Source: Spirochaetota bacterium
GTDB taxonomy: Bacteria; Spirochaetota; UBA4802; JAGODF01
Reading direction: 5' to 3'
DNA: 35,018 nucleotides
NCBI GenBank assembly: GCA_029573825.1
Contig: JAKQCH010000298.1
Span: forward strand, 1-35,018
Shown: positions 25,311 to 33,229 of the stretch, one piece after another
Layout: each line of letters begins with the position of its first letter
Numbering within the stretch: position 1 is the first letter of the stretch
Position numbers and translations under genes: made by a program
Notes under the pieces: model-generated
What the model was told of the DNA's origin: nothing
The model's input: only the letters and a program-made list of their open reading frames with translations
Databases searched by the model: none

Positions 25311-27275
25311 CTAAAATGTTCCCTTCACGCCGCCATAAAATGCCCTTCCCGGCATGCGGTATCCGGCTACTTCCTGGTAGTCCTCATTGACAGCATTCTC
25401 CACCCTTCCGAATACCTGGAAGTTATTGGTGATCTGGTATGATGCAGCGAAGCTCAGGAGGTAGTAATCGTCCATCGTGAGATACTCGGTTGCACCATAC
25501 GGAAGTATGTCCTCATTATACCATGCATCACGACGTTTCCCCACATACTGCACCCCTGCATTGAGATTCAGCCGGTCCATCAGTAGTAAATTTACAAAGA
25601 AACTCCCCTGGTGTTTTGGCCTCCGATTATACCGTTCATCATTATCGTCACGGTCCTCCGCTCGCCTGGTATAGGTATATGTACCATATATCGAAATAAT
25701 ATTAACAGGGACTAGTTTCAGAGACGCTTCGATACCATCGGTAAGATAACGCGCTACGTTAATATATTTAGATGCCGAATCATAACCGATCATGTTTTTA
25801 TACTGCGTGTTAAAATATGCTACATCAACCACGAACCGTCCCCCGAATAGACTTTGCTCAACACCATAATCATAGCTTGTGCTTTCCTCGGGATCAAGGT
25901 CAGCATTCCCGTATGTGGGTGCATAGAGCTGATACAATGACGGTGTACGATAGCCTGTTGCGTAATTTCCCCTTAACCTCGTTTCAACAAACGGCAGCAG
26001 GATGCTTCCCGAAAGCTGATAGGTCACATGCGATCCGTATTCTTCGTGGTCCGATACACGTACACCGGCAACAGCAAAGATCCTTTCAAATAGTTTCAGG
26101 TGATTCTGCGCATATGCCGCCCTTGTAACCATGCTTTTTTCGCCAAACTCTGTTGCACTAGCACCAAATCCATAATAATCTGCATAACTCAAAGTGGAAA
26201 CAGCATCTTTTTCAATTTCTACACCTGTTGTTATCTCATCGATATTGCCGAGATTCAAAATCTGCTGCCACTCCGCATGTTGGTGCATTCCTTCATATAG
26301 TGAATTTGCAAATTTTGGTGTATCATAATCATCAGTATTATCCTGATTTCTCCGAGAAATATTCATGTAATCAGCAGAGAGGGTATGTTTCCAGAATCCA
26401 AAAAATTCCTGACTGTATCCCACGCGCGAAGAAAACTGCCTTGTCCGCTCAACACTGTTTGGATCGTCATAATATGCGCCATCATCAAGGTCGGCTTCAG
26501 CATCTTGGTAGCGCACCGCAAGTTCCAGACGGCCCGTACCAAAGACCTTTCCGCCTATTCGGCTTGAAACTGAAGTGTTCTTATATCCGTCCCGATCATA
26601 ATCCCTTGTCGAACCGGGATACGTCTCCGCTTTGCTTATTCCCCTTATATCCGTCCGGGAAACCGCAAATGAATAGTCTATTTTCTCATCTCCCCCGGAA
26701 TAGCGCATTGATTCCCTGAACGTTCTGAAAGAACCTCCTTCAACGGAAAGTTCAAGCCTCGGTTCACCCTGCCCTCTTTTGGTTATGATATTAATCACAC
26801 CCCCTGTAGCACTTGAACCATAGAGCGTGCTCTGCGCCCCGCGCACAACTTCAATACGTGCGATGTTGTCCGTGGTAAGATGCGCAAAGTCGAAGGCATT
26901 ATCTGGATTGGAAGGATCATTCACCCGAACACCGTCAATCATCACCATAATTTGATTTGATTTAACGCCACGAATGAACACGCTCGATATACCACCAGCA
27001 GCACCGGTACGTGAAACAGAAATCCCCGGCGTTCCCCTCAACGCCTCAACAACAGTTTTCTTTCCCCGCTGCTCCATTTCCTTTTCTGTTACAACAGTAA
27101 TACTTGCACCTGTTTCAAGCCTGCGTATGTCTGTTTTCGTGGCGGTGACGACAACTTCATTCATTGTAAATTGTCCATCACGCTGTTCACTGTCGGCAGC
27201 AGTACCGTTTGCCGGTACAAGAACTGCGGCAATGAGCGCCCAGAAAAACACACATCCTGTAATAAATCCTCTCAT
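25311..27275 (-). CDS. btuB: TonB-dependent outer membrane receptor, BtuB-like
   Basis: A 654-residue outer membrane receptor. It has a signal peptide (ITGCVFFWALIAAVLVPANG), a TonB-box-like stretch (NEVVVTATK), a plug domain (EALRGTPGISVSRTG, SVFIRGVKSNQIMVMIDGVR, IEVVRGAQSTLYGSSATGG) and a beta-barrel ending in the typical terminal Phe (GVKGTF). The frame opens at 27410, but AGGAG lies before the ATG at 27275 and gives a good signal peptide. A cobalamin riboswitch and terminator sit directly upstream, so vitamin B12 or a related corrinoid is the probable substrate. No TonB, ExbBD or BtuCDF gene is in this window. Confidence 0.93.
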   Translation of the reverse strand: MRGFITGCVFFWALIAAVLVPANGTAADSEQRDGQFTMNEVVVTATKTDIRRLETGASITVVTEKEMEQRGKKTVVEALRGTPGISVSRTGAAGGISSVFIRGVKSNQIMVMIDGVRVNDPSNPDNAFDFAHLTTDNIARIEVVRGAQSTLYGSSATGGVINIITKRGQGEPRLELSVEGGSFRTFRESMRYSGGDEKIDYSFAVSRTDIRGISKAETYPGSTRDYDRDGYKNTSVSSRIGGKVFGTGRLELAVRYQDAEADLDDGAYYDDPNSVERTRQFSSRVGYSQEFFGFWKHTLSADYMNISRRNQDNTDDYDTPKFANSLYEGMHQHAEWQQILNLGNIDEITTGVEIEKDAVSTLSYADYYGFGASATEFGEKSMVTRAAYAQNHLKLFERIFAVAGVRVSDHEEYGSHVTYQLSGSILLPFVETRLRGNYATGYRTPSLYQLYAPTYGNADLDPEESTSYDYGVEQSLFGGRFVVDVAYFNTQYKNMIGYDSASKYINVARYLTDGIEASLKLVPVNIISIYGTYTYTRRAEDRDDNDERYNRRPKHQGSFFVNLLLMDRLNLNAGVQYVGKRRDAWYNEDILPYGATEYLTMDDYYLLSFAASYQITNNFQVFGRVENAVNEDYQEVAGYRMPGRAFYGGVKGTF

Positions 27276-27368
27276 GATACATCTCCTGAAATAATTTTTT
27301 TGAATGTGGTAATCCGGACGAGGGTGGCGGGTTGTTGTTCGGTATGGAGAGCAATCCAGTCTCCGCAC

Positions 27369-27393
27369 AAAAAAACACGCCTCCGGGCGTGTT
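27369..27393 (-). terminator. Intrinsic terminator in the btuB leader (riboswitch expression platform)
   Basis: On the minus strand AACACGCC-CGGA-GGCGTGTT forms a perfect 8-bp stem that runs into seven U residues. It lies about 95 nt before the btuB ATG and about 60 nt after the aptamer. It should stop transcription when cobalamin is bound. A second hairpin (GTATCA/TGATAC, 27403-27426) lies between aptamer and terminator. Confidence 0.78.
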
Positions 27394-27444
27394 ATCATTG
27401 TCAGTATCAAAACTTAAAAAATGATACCAACCGATTCCCGTTCC

Positions 27445-27600
27445 TCGAGGATATCCAGTTTTAGGAGTTCCTGACTTATCTGCGTATGCAGAATCACAGT
27501 TGCGGGCCAGCGCGGGATTCTCACCCGGCTTCCTCCAATTGTTCCAGCCTTGCATTCTCACGATTCCAATAATAACCGGAAATACGATTCTATGCGGCTG
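27445..27600 (-). promoter_or_regulatory. Cobalamin riboswitch upstream of btuB
   Basis: On the minus strand the core shows GCCGGGTGAGAATCCCGC, then GCTGGCCCGCAACTGTGA, matching the conserved aptamer segments GGTG-AATCC and CCCGC-ACTGT. The downstream B12-box-like segment AAGTCAGGAACTCC (27464-27477) closes the aptamer. The borders are approximate. It precedes a TonB-dependent receptor and an intrinsic terminator, so high cobalamin should reduce receptor synthesis. Confidence 0.92.
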
Positions 27601-27607
27601 TTGCAGA

Positions 27608-27636
27608 CATATTCCACCGCAGAAAAATATTGTCAA
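27608..27636 (-). promoter_or_regulatory. Putative promoter of the riboswitch-btuB transcript
   Basis: A perfect TTGACA (27631-27636) on the minus strand, 17 bp before a weak AATATG -10 (27608-27613). Transcription would start near 27601, just at the 5' edge of the riboswitch aptamer, which supports the call. Confidence 0.5.
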
Positions 27637-27676
27637 GTAAAATGAATGTTATTTTTCCACAGGTTGATATTACAAA

Positions 27677-27705
27677 ACAGGCCTCCGGCAAAACCGGAGA
27701 CCTGT
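27677..27705. terminator. Terminator after the APC permease gene
   Basis: A 12-bp stem with one G-U wobble (27677-27688 with 27694-27705) and a 5-nt loop; TTTTGT follows on the minus strand and TTCTTT on the plus strand. It isolates the btuB riboswitch from the permease transcript, whose stop is at 27747. Confidence 0.8.
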
Positions 27706-27746
27706 TCTTTCATCAAAAAATATATTTGATATTCTGTTTGCGTTTC

Positions 27747-29108
27747 TTACTTCGAAATCCGCGTGTTGATAAAGTAAAGTGGAATACCTGCGAGAAGGAC
27801 AGCGACTCCTATCGCAGCACCGACTCCGGAATACAATCCGATTTTCGGCAGAAGCATAATATAATTGATTCCGCTCCAGAACATATAAAGCCCGATAAGG
27901 CAGAACAGCAGCGGCGTGAAAGGATAGAGAGGCACGCTGTAAACCCTCGGTGTCGAGGGATCTTTTTTCCGCAGCACAAACACCGAAACTCCCGCAAGAA
28001 AAAAGAAAAACCAGAAAACCGGTGTCGTATATGCCACCATAGTTTCAAAGCCGGTCTTCACATCAATGGCGTTTCCTGTTATTACCAGTGCGATTCCAAT
28101 AACCGCCTGAATCACCAGGGCCATAACCGGCGTTCCCCCTTCTTCATTCCATTTTCCAATAAAACTGAATACCTTGAAGTCACGTCCGAGTGCATAGTTG
28201 CTCCGTGCCCCTGAGATAATAGTGGCATTCATTGTACTCAACACTGCAAAAACCACACAAAATGTCAGGAATGGAACAAATGCCGGTCCAATAGCGTTTT
28301 TCACAAGATCAAGGGCTACATTTCTTGAACTTGCCATACCGCCAAGACCCAGTACGCGCAGATACGACCAATTCACCAGGAGATAGACAATCGTTACCAC
28401 CGTGAGACCAATTACAAGGGAGCGGATAATATTTTTTTCCGGATCCTTAATTTCGGCCGAAACATAGGCCGATTCATTCCATCCACCGTATGCGAGGAGA
28501 ACAAATACCATAGCCATACCCAATCCGGTCATTGTCTGAGTCCCCCCTGAAGCAGGAACGGCAGCTTCCGCGGAGCCTCCAAAACCAATCCCGATCACAA
28601 TCAGTAAACCTGTTACGATAGTCGTGGTAAAAAGGTTCTGTGCCCACTTCCCCTGCTTAATGCCGAAAAGATTGATCACTGTCAATACCACAATCGTCAC
28701 AATCGCATAAATCGATGGCGAATAAACTCCCAGAGAATACACCTCGGACATATAATCACCGATAAAAAAACCGAGAAACGCAATCGAACCTGTCTGGATG
28801 ACCGACATCCTCGCCCATGCAAAGAGAAATGACATACCCCGCCCATAGGCACGGTGTATAAAATAATAGTCTCCCCCGGCATTGGGATACGTCGATGCCA
28901 GCTCCGCATAACATAATGCGCCCACAATTGACATTACTCCCCCGGCAACCCATGTCAGGAGAAATATTGTTTCATTTGCTGAATTCGCAGCAACCATGCC
29001 CGGAAGCTTAAAGATGCCCGATCCCAGTACAATTCCAACTATAATCGCCACGACATCAAACACTGATAGTGTTTTTCGCGGCATAAAACCAGTAGTTCCA
29101 TCACTCAT
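27747..29108 (-). CDS. APC-family amino acid permease
   Basis: A 453-residue inner membrane transporter with about 12 hydrophobic segments. The first helix carries the APC substrate-binding motif (VAIIVGIVLGSGIFKLPG), and the GGWNESAYVSAEIKDPEKNI loop after helix 6 is typical of APC/LAT-type amino acid transporters. It probably imports or exchanges amino acids. The exact substrate is not deducible. The start is ATG at 29108, with GGAG about 11 nt upstream. A terminator-like hairpin lies only 30 nt before the start codon, inside the predicted leader. Confidence 0.9.
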   Translation of the reverse strand: MSDGTTGFMPRKTLSVFDVVAIIVGIVLGSGIFKLPGMVAANSANETIFLLTWVAGGVMSIVGALCYAELASTYPNAGGDYYFIHRAYGRGMSFLFAWARMSVIQTGSIAFLGFFIGDYMSEVYSLGVYSPSIYAIVTIVVLTVINLFGIKQGKWAQNLFTTTIVTGLLIVIGIGFGGSAEAAVPASGGTQTMTGLGMAMVFVLLAYGGWNESAYVSAEIKDPEKNIIRSLVIGLTVVTIVYLLVNWSYLRVLGLGGMASSRNVALDLVKNAIGPAFVPFLTFCVVFAVLSTMNATIISGARSNYALGRDFKVFSFIGKWNEEGGTPVMALVIQAVIGIALVITGNAIDVKTGFETMVAYTTPVFWFFFFLAGVSVFVLRKKDPSTPRVYSVPLYPFTPLLFCLIGLYMFWSGINYIMLLPKIGLYSGVGAAIGVAVLLAGIPLYFINTRISK

Positions 29109-29137
29109 AATATTCCAGTCTCCATATCTTTATCATG

Positions 29138-29171
29138 AAAAATACCCCGCTCCTCACGGCAGCGGGGTATT
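29138..29171 (-). terminator. Terminator-like hairpin in front of the APC permease gene
   Basis: On the minus strand AATACCCCGCT and AGCGGGGTATT pair perfectly (11 bp) around a 9-nt loop and end in a five-U run. It lies 84 nt past the SUMF1-type gene stop and 30 nt before the permease ATG. It can end the upstream transcript or act as an attenuator of the permease. Confidence 0.68.
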
Positions 29172-29199
29172 GTTATGCACTTCTTACAACCGGATGAAA

Positions 29200-29228
29200 A
29201 TTCTATGACAAAACGTATTCACATTCAA
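29200..29228 (-). promoter_or_regulatory. Putative promoter of the APC permease gene
   Basis: TTGAAT (29223-29228), a 17-bp spacer and TAGAAT (29200-29205) on the minus strand. The predicted start near 29193 lies upstream of the terminator-like hairpin, so the hairpin would be part of the permease leader RNA. Confidence 0.48.
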
Positions 29229-29254
29229 CCGTGCAGAATCATTGTCTGGTCCCG

Positions 29255-30127
29255 CTATCGGCCTATTGGTGCTGCGCCGGATTTTGCCATACGGAGTCCC
29301 ACATAATCATACCTCAGGTGCATGGCAAAGTGGTGACGTGCGGTAGTTTTGCAGTACCGGGTACCGAACTGCCATGATCCGCCGCGCATAGTACGCTGAT
29401 ACCGTGCCTGGGCATCTTCCCGTCCGTCAGTTTCAATATAGGGATACCGGTAATACAGTGAACTTGTCCATTCCCACACATTTCCAGCCATATCATAGAT
29501 ACCATAAGGATTAGGAGGGAATGTGCCCACAGGACCCGGAGTTTCTAACCATGTGTCTTTTCCGCCGACACCCCAGAAATTGGAATTATCATGATCAATG
29601 CTTCCGTTGTTTGTGGGATATTCATACTGATGCCCACCGGATGCAACATATTCCCATTCCGCTTCTGTGGGAAGACGAAGATTTGCCCATTCGATATAGC
29701 CGAGAGCTTCATAAAATTTCACTGCGGTTACAGGCAGATCAGGTTTGTTGTAGTCCGGATCGTCCCAGTAACCCGGCTCCGGAAATCCTGTTGCACGGAG
29801 GAATTCACCGTACTGTCTGTTGGTTACTTCATATTTCCCGAACCAGAAACCTTCAACGCGTACTTTATGACGGGGTTTTTCGTCATTATCTCCGTCATTG
29901 CTTCCCATCATAAATTCTCCGCCGGGTATCCAGACAAGGACCGAACCGTCGGATGGATTTGTATATTCATCACCGGCAACCGGCGCACGCCCTGACTCGG
30001 GAGTCCACTGTTTCGCATCGCGTGATCTGTTATCCTTTGAGCATCCTGATACACAATATACGCAGGAGCCTATTACCATGCCCCATATAAGCATGAGCAA
30101 AAACAGATTTTTACCTCGTTTCTTCAT
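29255..30127 (-). CDS. SUMF1/formylglycine-generating-enzyme-family lipoprotein
   Basis: A 290-residue protein. The N-terminus has a signal sequence ending in a lipobox (VYCVSGC), so it is predicted to be a lipoprotein. The FGE-sulfatase domain starts at VWIPGGEFMMGSNDGDN and includes FGKYEVTNRQYGEFL, LRLPTEAEWEYVASGG, YDMAGNVWEWTSS and MRGGSWQFGTRYCKTTARHH. Formylglycine-generating enzymes use two Cys in the last block (SxxC and C about five residues on). Here the first is replaced by Phe (SWQF) and only one Cys is kept, so oxidase activity is doubtful. Many family members act as structural or binding proteins. It is preceded by GAGG and followed by a hairpin terminator. Confidence 0.87.
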   Translation of the reverse strand: MKKRGKNLFLLMLIWGMVIGSCVYCVSGCSKDNRSRDAKQWTPESGRAPVAGDEYTNPSDGSVLVWIPGGEFMMGSNDGDNDEKPRHKVRVEGFWFGKYEVTNRQYGEFLRATGFPEPGYWDDPDYNKPDLPVTAVKFYEALGYIEWANLRLPTEAEWEYVASGGHQYEYPTNNGSIDHDNSNFWGVGGKDTWLETPGPVGTFPPNPYGIYDMAGNVWEWTSSLYYRYPYIETDGREDAQARYQRTMRGGSWQFGTRYCKTTARHHFAMHLRYDYVGLRMAKSGAAPIGR

Positions 30128-30208
30128 GATTTACATCCTCTTTATTCAACGATATTTATAACACATAAAAAAAAGCAGCATCTGCCATATACGGCATACG
30201 ACCATCAT

Positions 30209-30248
30209 AAAAAAACAGAGCCCAATCTGCTGATGCAGATGCGGGCTC
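30209..30248 (-). terminator. Terminator of the exported methyltransferase gene
   Basis: On the minus strand GAGCCC-x-ATCTGC pairs with GCAGAT-x-GGGCTC around ATCA and is followed by TG and seven T residues. It begins about 12 nt after the stop at 30261. A small GCAG/CTGC hairpin with eight T residues (30172-30186) follows, giving a tandem arrangement. Confidence 0.85.
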
Positions 30249-30260
30249 CGGGATTTTCAA

Positions 30261-31445
30261 CTATCGGGTTTTGCGGGCTGTCCAGTTATATGATGCCGCT
30301 CCCCATGTTTTACTCTTTACGGAACCCTCGCCTTTATCGCCGGAGAGGTTTCCGGAAAACACCGCTACGCTTTCACGTCCGAAAAGCGGAACGCGGAAAT
30401 ATACGCTGTTTCCCCATACATAAATCTGGCTTATACGCTCATCACGTCCTTCACCTTTTACATAATATGACGCAACAAGTTTTCTTCCTTTTCTTGCAAG
30501 AGTAAGAACACCGTCAAGAGGAGCACGTCCGCCCTGGAGAGATACTTCCCATGTCCCGTACACATTGGATGCCTCACGTTTCGCGACCCAGATAAATTTT
30601 CCGGAATGAGGTCCACCCTTCCACTCCTGGGTACCGCGGATAACATCGCCATCAGCAACTCCCTTATACTCAACGTTAATGCCCTGGCCTTTATAGTTCA
30701 CACGGGATGTAAAGGAAACATTTTTTCCATCAACGAAAGGATCATCGATAGCAGTATCGCGGCTGCCGTCAAAATTAATGGTTCCCTTAATTCTCTGAAA
30801 CTTCTGCATTATGTTCATACTGCCTGCTACATTCCCTGCAGGGGTTGTAGTTGTCCACTTCCAGCTTCCGCCGAGATGTGCAGGAATCACCCAGTAGGAG
30901 ATTCTGTTATTGCGCGCCTTGGGATGCTGGACAATCTTATCCTGTTTCCAGTCAGTCATGTGGAACGCATGTGCAACACAGCGTGTGCCCGGGCGAAGCT
31001 CCATAAAAAGCTTGGGGCGAACCATGAGATTTACACTGTCAAGCAGATACATGGTAACAACGGTTGCAGGACTCGCGTCCACTTCCATGATATTTCCCTG
31101 TACAAAGCGAATCTTGTCAAGAACACCATAGGCTTTCGCGCGTTCCTGGGCCTCAAGAAGCCTCTGCGGATCCAGGTCAATACCTACCGCACGGGCTGCA
31201 CCGAACTTTCTTGTCGCCATAACAACAATACGTCCATCTCCGCAGCCGAGATCATACAATACATCACCTTTACCGACATTTGCGACACTGAGCATCGATG
31301 ATACTACTGAAGGATGTGTCGGTTCATACGGCACATCTAATTCAGGGCGCATCTTGTCAGAAATGCCGGGAACGATTGTTATAATTATTGAAATAGCAAT
31401 AACGCTTACCAGCAATGATACTTTTATGAATTTCCCTTTAAACAT
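30261..31445 (-). CDS. Membrane-anchored or exported class I methyltransferase with duplicated C-terminal beta module
   Basis: A 394-residue protein. A hydrophobic N-terminus (SLLVSVIAISIIITIVPG) looks like an uncleaved anchor or signal peptide. Residues about 35-200 form a Rossmann methyltransferase: VLYDLGCGDGRIVVMATRKF (SAM motif I), AVGIDLDPQRLLEAQ, then IRFVQGNIMEVD. The preceding VPYEPTHPSVVSSMLSVANV resembles the FAM173/ANTKMT lysine methyltransferase group. Residues about 215-394 hold two similar beta-rich units, each ending in a W-x-A-R/K pattern (FIWVAKR and YNWTARK). The start ATG at 31445 has AAGGAGG, 11 nt upstream. Substrate unknown. A methyltransferase outside the cytoplasm would lack SAM, so an inner-face anchor is more likely. 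Confidence 0.8.
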   Translation of the reverse strand: MFKGKFIKVSLLVSVIAISIIITIVPGISDKMRPELDVPYEPTHPSVVSSMLSVANVGKGDVLYDLGCGDGRIVVMATRKFGAARAVGIDLDPQRLLEAQERAKAYGVLDKIRFVQGNIMEVDASPATVVTMYLLDSVNLMVRPKLFMELRPGTRCVAHAFHMTDWKQDKIVQHPKARNNRISYWVIPAHLGGSWKWTTTTPAGNVAGSMNIMQKFQRIKGTINFDGSRDTAIDDPFVDGKNVSFTSRVNYKGQGINVEYKGVADGDVIRGTQEWKGGPHSGKFIWVAKREASNVYGTWEVSLQGGRAPLDGVLTLARKGRKLVASYYVKGEGRDERISQIYVWGNSVYFRVPLFGRESVAVFSGNLSGDKGEGSVKSKTWGAASYNWTARKTR

Positions 31446-31619
31446 GGAATTTCACGCCTCCTTCTTCATTTTTTTAAAATACACAATCAATATGTTATCT
31501 GATCTAACCGCAAAAACACCATTACCATCTCTCAAATTAAACACCAAAGTCTTAGTATGATATTTCCACGTAATCAGTAAACCGACGAGTCATCACATAT
31601 AATTCTCGAGAAACAGTAT

Positions 31620-32105
31620 TTATCGGATATATTTAAGAATGGCCTGTCCGAATTTTGTCTGCACCCTGTCCCAATCCCTGTTAAAATTTTCTACTGCACT
31701 GGTGAAAGATTCTTTTTCGTATCCCCCAGCTACCCATACTTCAAGGGCAAGGTCAGAATCTCTGTCAATATAATACCGGGTTGCAATGGAAAGCAGATTG
31801 AATGAGTTCACCAGGTTCAAAAAAGCTGCCCTGTTCTGTTTTGCAAACTCGGACCCGGTCCAGTAGGATACAAGAAGCAGTCCGCCGCTTTGCTCTTTGA
31901 TCGAAAAATTCGGGTAGTGCTTCTGTGTCGCACAATAAAGCCTCCTTCCCTCATCCTTGACCACGCACCGGTATCCGAGATAACTCATGTGGTTGGTGAT
32001 CTGGTTCCAGAGAGCGGGGTTGGCTGTAGAAATCCCCTTAATACTGAAACATGCGGCAAGCATTATAAGGACCATCAGGAGTCCTTTTAACTTCCTATCA
32101 AACAT
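31620..32105 (-). CDS. Secreted YbjN-like protein of unknown function
   Basis: A 161-residue protein with an N-terminal signal peptide (GLLMVLIMLAACFSIKGIST). The rest has the layout of YbjN/T3SS-chaperone-like domains: an initial helix (NQITNHMSYLGYRC), paired strands (RRLYCATQKHYPNF, GLLLVSYWTG), a helix with FLNLVNSFNLLSIATRYYID, then LALEVWVAGG and a final helix. The Cys in the hydrophobic stretch makes a lipobox possible but poor. GGAGG is 8 nt before the ATG at 32105. It is separated from the methyltransferase gene by 174 nt and no function can be given. Confidence 0.68.
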   Translation of the reverse strand: MFDRKLKGLLMVLIMLAACFSIKGISTANPALWNQITNHMSYLGYRCVVKDEGRRLYCATQKHYPNFSIKEQSGGLLLVSYWTGSEFAKQNRAAFLNLVNSFNLLSIATRYYIDRDSDLALEVWVAGGYEKESFTSAVENFNRDWDRVQTKFGQAILKYIR

Positions 32106-32419
32106 CGTATAATCCTCCAGGTAGTATTTATATTTGGATATGCAAAATTAACAATCGCGGTTCTGACAACAAACGTGGCTAAACCTAAATATTATTTAGA
32201 ATGTAATGTCAAGAAAAAAACATCCTGCACGTTTTCATTATTATGTCCCAAAGACCCAACCGTGAAAGATGCAGAATTCGTCTGAATCAATCTTTTGGCA
32301 AGCAAATTTCTTCTAATATATACGATAAATATGAATTTTTTCATTTTCGCCCCGAGGGTATGAAGCCAGCCTGCTCTATGAGAGGTGAATAAATCAGGGC
32401 AGGAGTATTTGATACCGTC
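32106..32419. other. 314-bp gap with a possible promoter, a weak terminator and a 50-codon ORF
   Basis: On the minus strand there is a perfect TTGACA (32207-32212) before the YbjN-like gene, but no good -10 (TATTTA at 15 bp, 32186-32191). Just upstream, CATC/GATG and CACG/CGTG segments could pair ahead of seven T residues, a poor terminator for the transglutaminase operon. A 50-codon frame (32344 to 32192) covers the same stretch. Confidence 0.4.
32192..32344 (-). CDS. Possible 50-residue small protein (uncertain)
   Basis: The frame starts MKKFIFIVYIRRNLLAKR and ends VFFLTLHSK, with GGGG about 5 nt before the ATG. It overlaps the T tract and TTGACA that look regulatory, which argues against coding. 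A chance frame of this length is not unlikely in AT-rich DNA. It is listed only because nothing else fills the gap. Confidence 0.2.
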   Translation of the reverse strand: MKKFIFIVYIRRNLLAKRLIQTNSASFTVGSLGHNNENVQDVFFLTLHSK

Positions 32420-33229
32420 TCACCGTAGAATGTACTGCACCGATAAATTCCGGATGGAGGCAACCGCCTTCAGATATGAAAGGGGCATCTCCGTCTGCAG
32501 TGAATGGTAGGAAAGTGCGATATACCGGTTCGGCCGTATGTCCCGGGGCCTGGTGGCATCCACAAGGACCCATTTCCCGTTAACCAGAGCTTCAGCCCAC
32601 ATGTGAAACACGAAAACATCGCGCCTTCCCCCGAAATCGGGTGAAAGCAGCATACCCACAACCGCTCTCGCGGGTATGCCAAGAGCACGGAGCACCGCGA
32701 CGGTCAATACCGCATGTTCAGTACAGTCGCCTGCTCTTCCCCGGTATATCTGCACCGCCCCGAGCATCGGGATGCCGAATATCTTACGGCTGATATGCTG
32801 ATACACAAACGCTGATACCGCCCCGGGCTTATCCCGTGAAGAGAGTAACTTTTTTCTGAGACCCTGAATTTCCGGTGAATTAATGGAAAGGAGGCGCGTG
32901 TTCCTGGTATACTGTTCCGGATTTCCGCTTTCTGTGATACGGTATCGGCCCGACGACACCGTGACAATGGAACCGTTTTCACCGGTACTCCGCGACAGCA
33001 CCTTCTGGTACGGGGTATCCGGAAGCGTAAAACTCTTTTCCGCTGATGCAACACGGTACCGAGAGCATGATTCACCATAGGCTCGCGGTACGGGACCACC
33101 TGCAGGCACAGAGAAAAGTTCGGGATTAAGGGCATCGGCACAAAGTTCCCCCTGCGATAAGGGCTTTGTCATCAACACACAGAGCAGTATCAGCCCCCCG
33201 AAAAAACGCGGCCTGCGGGATTTGATCAT
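32420..33229 (-). CDS. Exported transglutaminase-like protein
   Basis: A 269-residue protein with a signal peptide (FFGGLILLCVLMTKPLSQG). A transglutaminase-core domain (about 120-240) has the Cys in GRAGDCTEHAVLTVAVLRAL, the His in VFHMWAEALVNGKW and the Asp in VLVDATRP, so the catalytic triad is intact. Such bacterial proteins are usually periplasmic cysteine proteases or amidases rather than crosslinking enzymes. The start ATG overlaps the upstream stop (ATGA), so it is coupled to the envelope protein gene. The region before the core (about 30-115) is beta-rich and not recognised. Confidence 0.85.
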   Translation of the reverse strand: MIKSRRPRFFGGLILLCVLMTKPLSQGELCADALNPELFSVPAGGPVPRAYGESCSRYRVASAEKSFTLPDTPYQKVLSRSTGENGSIVTVSSGRYRITESGNPEQYTRNTRLLSINSPEIQGLRKKLLSSRDKPGAVSAFVYQHISRKIFGIPMLGAVQIYRGRAGDCTEHAVLTVAVLRALGIPARAVVGMLLSPDFGGRRDVFVFHMWAEALVNGKWVLVDATRPRDIRPNRYIALSYHSLQTEMPLSYLKAVASIRNLSVQYILR

